A stretch of DNA of 6,888 nt from Solirubrobacterales bacterium (GTDB taxonomy: Bacteria; Actinomycetota; Thermoleophilia; Solirubrobacterales; Solirubrobacteraceae): assembly GCA_015655225.1 (NCBI GenBank), contig JAATFK010000336.1:1-6888 (forward strand), written 5' to 3'. The position numbers were made by a program, and so were the translations under genes. The notes under the pieces are model-generated. The model was not told the origin of the DNA. It was given only the letters and a program-made list of their open reading frames with translations, and searched no databases. Position 1 is the first letter of the stretch. The number at the start of each line of letters is the position of its first letter. This document shows, piece after piece, positions 5,332 through 6,888 of the stretch.

Positions 5332-6764
5332 GCATTGCAACGATCGTGGAGCCGGCCCGCCGGCTCAGCCCACTCGACCGCCTCGAGCTGCTCTGCGACG
5401 CCGGCTCGCTCGAGATCGTCCGCTCCGCCGTGATGTCGCCGAAGCTCGGCTCGCGCGCGAAGCCGGGCGACGGCGTGATCGGCGCGATGGGCCGCGTCGA
5501 CGGCCGTCCCGTCGCCTGCTACGCGCAGGACGTCTCCTTCCTCGGCGGCTCGCTCGGCGCCGCGCACGCCGACACGATCGGCCGCGTGCTCCAGCTCGCC
5601 GGCCGCGCGCGCGTGCCGGTCGTCGGCTTCATCGAGTCGGGCGGCGCGCGGATGCAGGAGGGGACCGCGGCGCTCGCCGGCTACGCCCGCATCTTCCGCC
5701 AGAACGTCGCGCTGAACGGCGTCGTCCCGCAGATCTCGATCATCGGCGGCCTCTCCGCCGGCGGCGGCTGCTACTCGCCGGCGCTGACCGACTTCGTGAT
5801 GATGACCGAGAGCGCGGCGATGTTCCTGACCGGCCCGGGCGTCGTCAGAGACGTGATGGGCGAGGACGTCAGCGCCGCCGAGCTGGGCGGCTACAAGGTC
5901 CACGAGCGCAACGGCGTGACCGACCTCGTCGTCCACGACGACGAGGCCGCCGCGCTGCTCGCGCGCCAGCTGCTCGGCTACCTGCCGCAGCACGCCGACG
6001 CGGGGCTGCCGCGGACGCTCGCGCTGGAGCCTTCGTTGGCCGACCCGGGCGCCGCCGTCCCGTCCGATCCCCGTCAGGTCTACGACGTGCGCTCGGCGAT
6101 CGCCGGGATCGTCGACGCCGACTCGCTGCTGGAGATCGCGCCCCGCTGGGCGCGCTCGATCGTCACCGGCTTCGCTCGCATCGACGGTCGCCCGGTCGGC
6201 GTCGTCGCGAACCAGCCGCGCTACATGGGCGGCGTGCTCGACGCCGACTCCTCGCAGAAGGGCGCGCGCTTCGTCGAGACCTGCGACCGCTACGGGATCC
6301 CGCTCGTCGTGCTCGTCGACACGCCCGGCTTCATGCCCGGCACGCGGCAGGAGCAGGCCGGCGTGATCCGCCACGGCGCGACGCTCGTGCGGGCGTTCGC
6401 CTCGGCGACCGTCCCGAAGGTGACGGTCGTCCTGCGCAAGGCCTACGGCGGCGCGTACATCACGATGAACTCGAAGGACCTCGGCGCCGACCTCGTGCTC
6501 GCCTGGGACGGCGCGCAGATCGGCGTGATGGGCGCCCAGCCGGCGGTCGGCATCATCCACCGCCGCGAGCTGGCGGCGGCGACCGACCCGATCGCCGAGC
6601 GCGACGCGCTCGCGGCCGCCTACGCGGAGGAGCACCTCGGCGCCGCCGTCGCGGCCGCCGGCGGCTTCGTCGACGAGGTGATCGAGCCGCACGAGACGCG
6701 CCGGCGGCTCGTGTGGGCGTTCGGCGCGCTCGACGAGCGCCGCGGGCCGCGAGGCCTCGCTTGA
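5328..6764 (+). CDS. accD: Acyl-CoA carboxylase carboxyltransferase, AccD6-like (probably acetyl-CoA)
   Basis: This subunit moves carboxylate from biotin to an acyl-CoA; in this setting the product is probably malonyl-CoA. The 478-residue protein holds two crotonase-fold halves in one chain (PccB/AccD type). The N-half has IESGGARMQEG, with oxyanion-forming glycines near G105-G106, and FLTGPGVVRDVMGED. The C-half has DTPGFMPGTRQEQAGVIRHG, RKAYGGAYITMNSK (370-383) and MGAQPAVGIIHRREL. It lacks the longer N-terminal arm of PccB (about 530 residues) but is close to mycobacterial AccD6 (about 473), which also sits in a fabD-acp-kas operon. I378 occupies the position that is Asp in propionyl-CoA enzymes. 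The ATG at 5328 overlaps the fabF stop (ATGA), with GGAAGGAG at 5316-5323. Open frame continues upstream to 4677 but is a shadow of fabF. The biotin carboxylase and carrier are not in the window. Confidence 0.92.
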   Translation: MSIATIVEPARRLSPLDRLELLCDAGSLEIVRSAVMSPKLGSRAKPGDGVIGAMGRVDGRPVACYAQDVSFLGGSLGAAHADTIGRVLQLAGRARVPVVGFIESGGARMQEGTAALAGYARIFRQNVALNGVVPQISIIGGLSAGGGCYSPALTDFVMMTESAAMFLTGPGVVRDVMGEDVSAAELGGYKVHERNGVTDLVVHDDEAAALLARQLLGYLPQHADAGLPRTLALEPSLADPGAAVPSDPRQVYDVRSAIAGIVDADSLLEIAPRWARSIVTGFARIDGRPVGVVANQPRYMGGVLDADSSQKGARFVETCDRYGIPLVVLVDTPGFMPGTRQEQAGVIRHGATLVRAFASATVPKVTVVLRKAYGGAYITMNSKDLGADLVLAWDGAQIGVMGAQPAVGIIHRRELAAATDPIAERDALAAAYAEEHLGAAVAAAGGFVDEVIEPHETRRRLVWAFGALDERRGPRGLA

Positions 6765-6888
6765 TCCCCTTGGAGGGCCGCCGGTACCTCGTCACCGGCG
6801 TGCTGACGAAGGACTCGATCGCCTTCGCCACCGCCGCCCGGCTGCAGGAGCTGGGCGCGGAGGTCGTGCTGACCGGCTTCGGCCGCGC
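6761..6888 (+). CDS. fabI: Enoyl-ACP reductase FabI, InhA-type, N-terminal part (3' partial)
   Basis: FabI is the NADH-dependent reductase that completes each FAS-II cycle. Only 42 codons are visible before the window ends. They read MIPLEGRRYLVTG, then VLTKDSIAFATAARLQ and VVLTGFGR. The glycine-rich nucleotide-binding segment VTGVLTKDSIAF aligns with VSGIITDSSIAF of mycobacterial InhA, with S19-I20 at the InhA S20-I21 position. LTGFGR resembles InhA LTGFDR. No ATG or GTG is available before the Rossmann strand. TTG at 6761 is the best start: it overlaps the accD stop in TTGA, like the two junctions before it, and GAGG (6751-6754) lies 6 nt upstream. The next TTG (6770) lacks a spaced ribosome binding site. 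The catalytic Tyr and Lys lie outside the window. Confidence 0.85.
   Translation, partial: MIPLEGRRYLVTGVLTKDSIAFATAARLQELGAEVVLTGFGR

Noticed and set aside
5295..6692. Long minus-strand open frame opposite the carboxyltransferase gene
   Set aside because: It has an Arg/Asp/His/Val-rich composition without motifs, and the + strand gene has complete family signatures.
6770..6772. TTG at 6770 as the fabI start
   Set aside because: It lacks a suitably spaced ribosome binding site and would shorten the InhA-like N-terminus. TTG at 6761 fits the overlap pattern of the operon better.
1..6888. CRISPR arrays, tRNA or rRNA genes, insertion sequences, phage or attachment sites
   Set aside because: I found no repeated units with spacers, no tRNA-like folds, no transposase or integrase motifs and no terminal repeats. 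The window is continuous metabolic coding sequence.

Overview
The window is a very GC-rich, densely coding stretch. It carries the 3' end of a molybdopterin oxidoreductase gene, followed by a type II fatty acid synthesis (FAS-II) operon. All eight genes lie on the + strand. The base composition, GTG and TTG starts, stop/start overlaps and protein flavour suggest a high-GC actinobacterium. The last two gene products resemble mycobacterial AccD6 and InhA, as far as I can compare from memory. A deep-branching actinobacterial lineage such as Thermoleophilia/Solirubrobacterales would fit, but that placement is inference.

Layout: positions 1-1058 hold the C-terminal part of an FdhF/YdeP-type molybdopterin oxidoreductase. 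Positions 1059-1228 are the only sizeable non-coding gap. It carries a short hairpin after the stop codon, two perfect inverted repeats and a C-tract run with quadruplex potential, and it probably holds the operon promoter. The operon then runs fabD (1229-2101), fabH (2094-3098), fabG (3091-3834), acpP (3881-4126), fabF (4123-5331), an accD6-like acyl-CoA carboxylase carboxyltransferase gene (5328-6764), and the start of an InhA-type fabI (6761 to the window end, open at the 3' side). All operon junctions overlap by 4 or 8 nt except fabG-acpP, where a 46-nt gap holds a GC hairpin and the strongest ribosome binding site of the window.

The genes form a coherent pathway. The carboxyltransferase makes malonyl-CoA, FabD moves malonyl to ACP, FabH primes the first condensation, FabF elongates, FabG reduces the 3-ketoacyl-ACP and FabI reduces the enoyl-ACP. 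The 3-hydroxyacyl-ACP dehydratase (FabZ or HadABC), and the biotin carboxylase and biotin carrier needed by the carboxyltransferase, are not in the window. The catalytic residues I could check are intact in FabD, FabH, FabG, ACP and FabF.

This is mostly housekeeping lipid metabolism, and I see no novel system. The points worth a second look are the unannotated regulatory structures before fabD and acpP, the single-operon arrangement of genes that mycobacteria keep in two operons, a residue in the carboxyltransferase that predicts acetyl-CoA use, and the TTG-started fabI.
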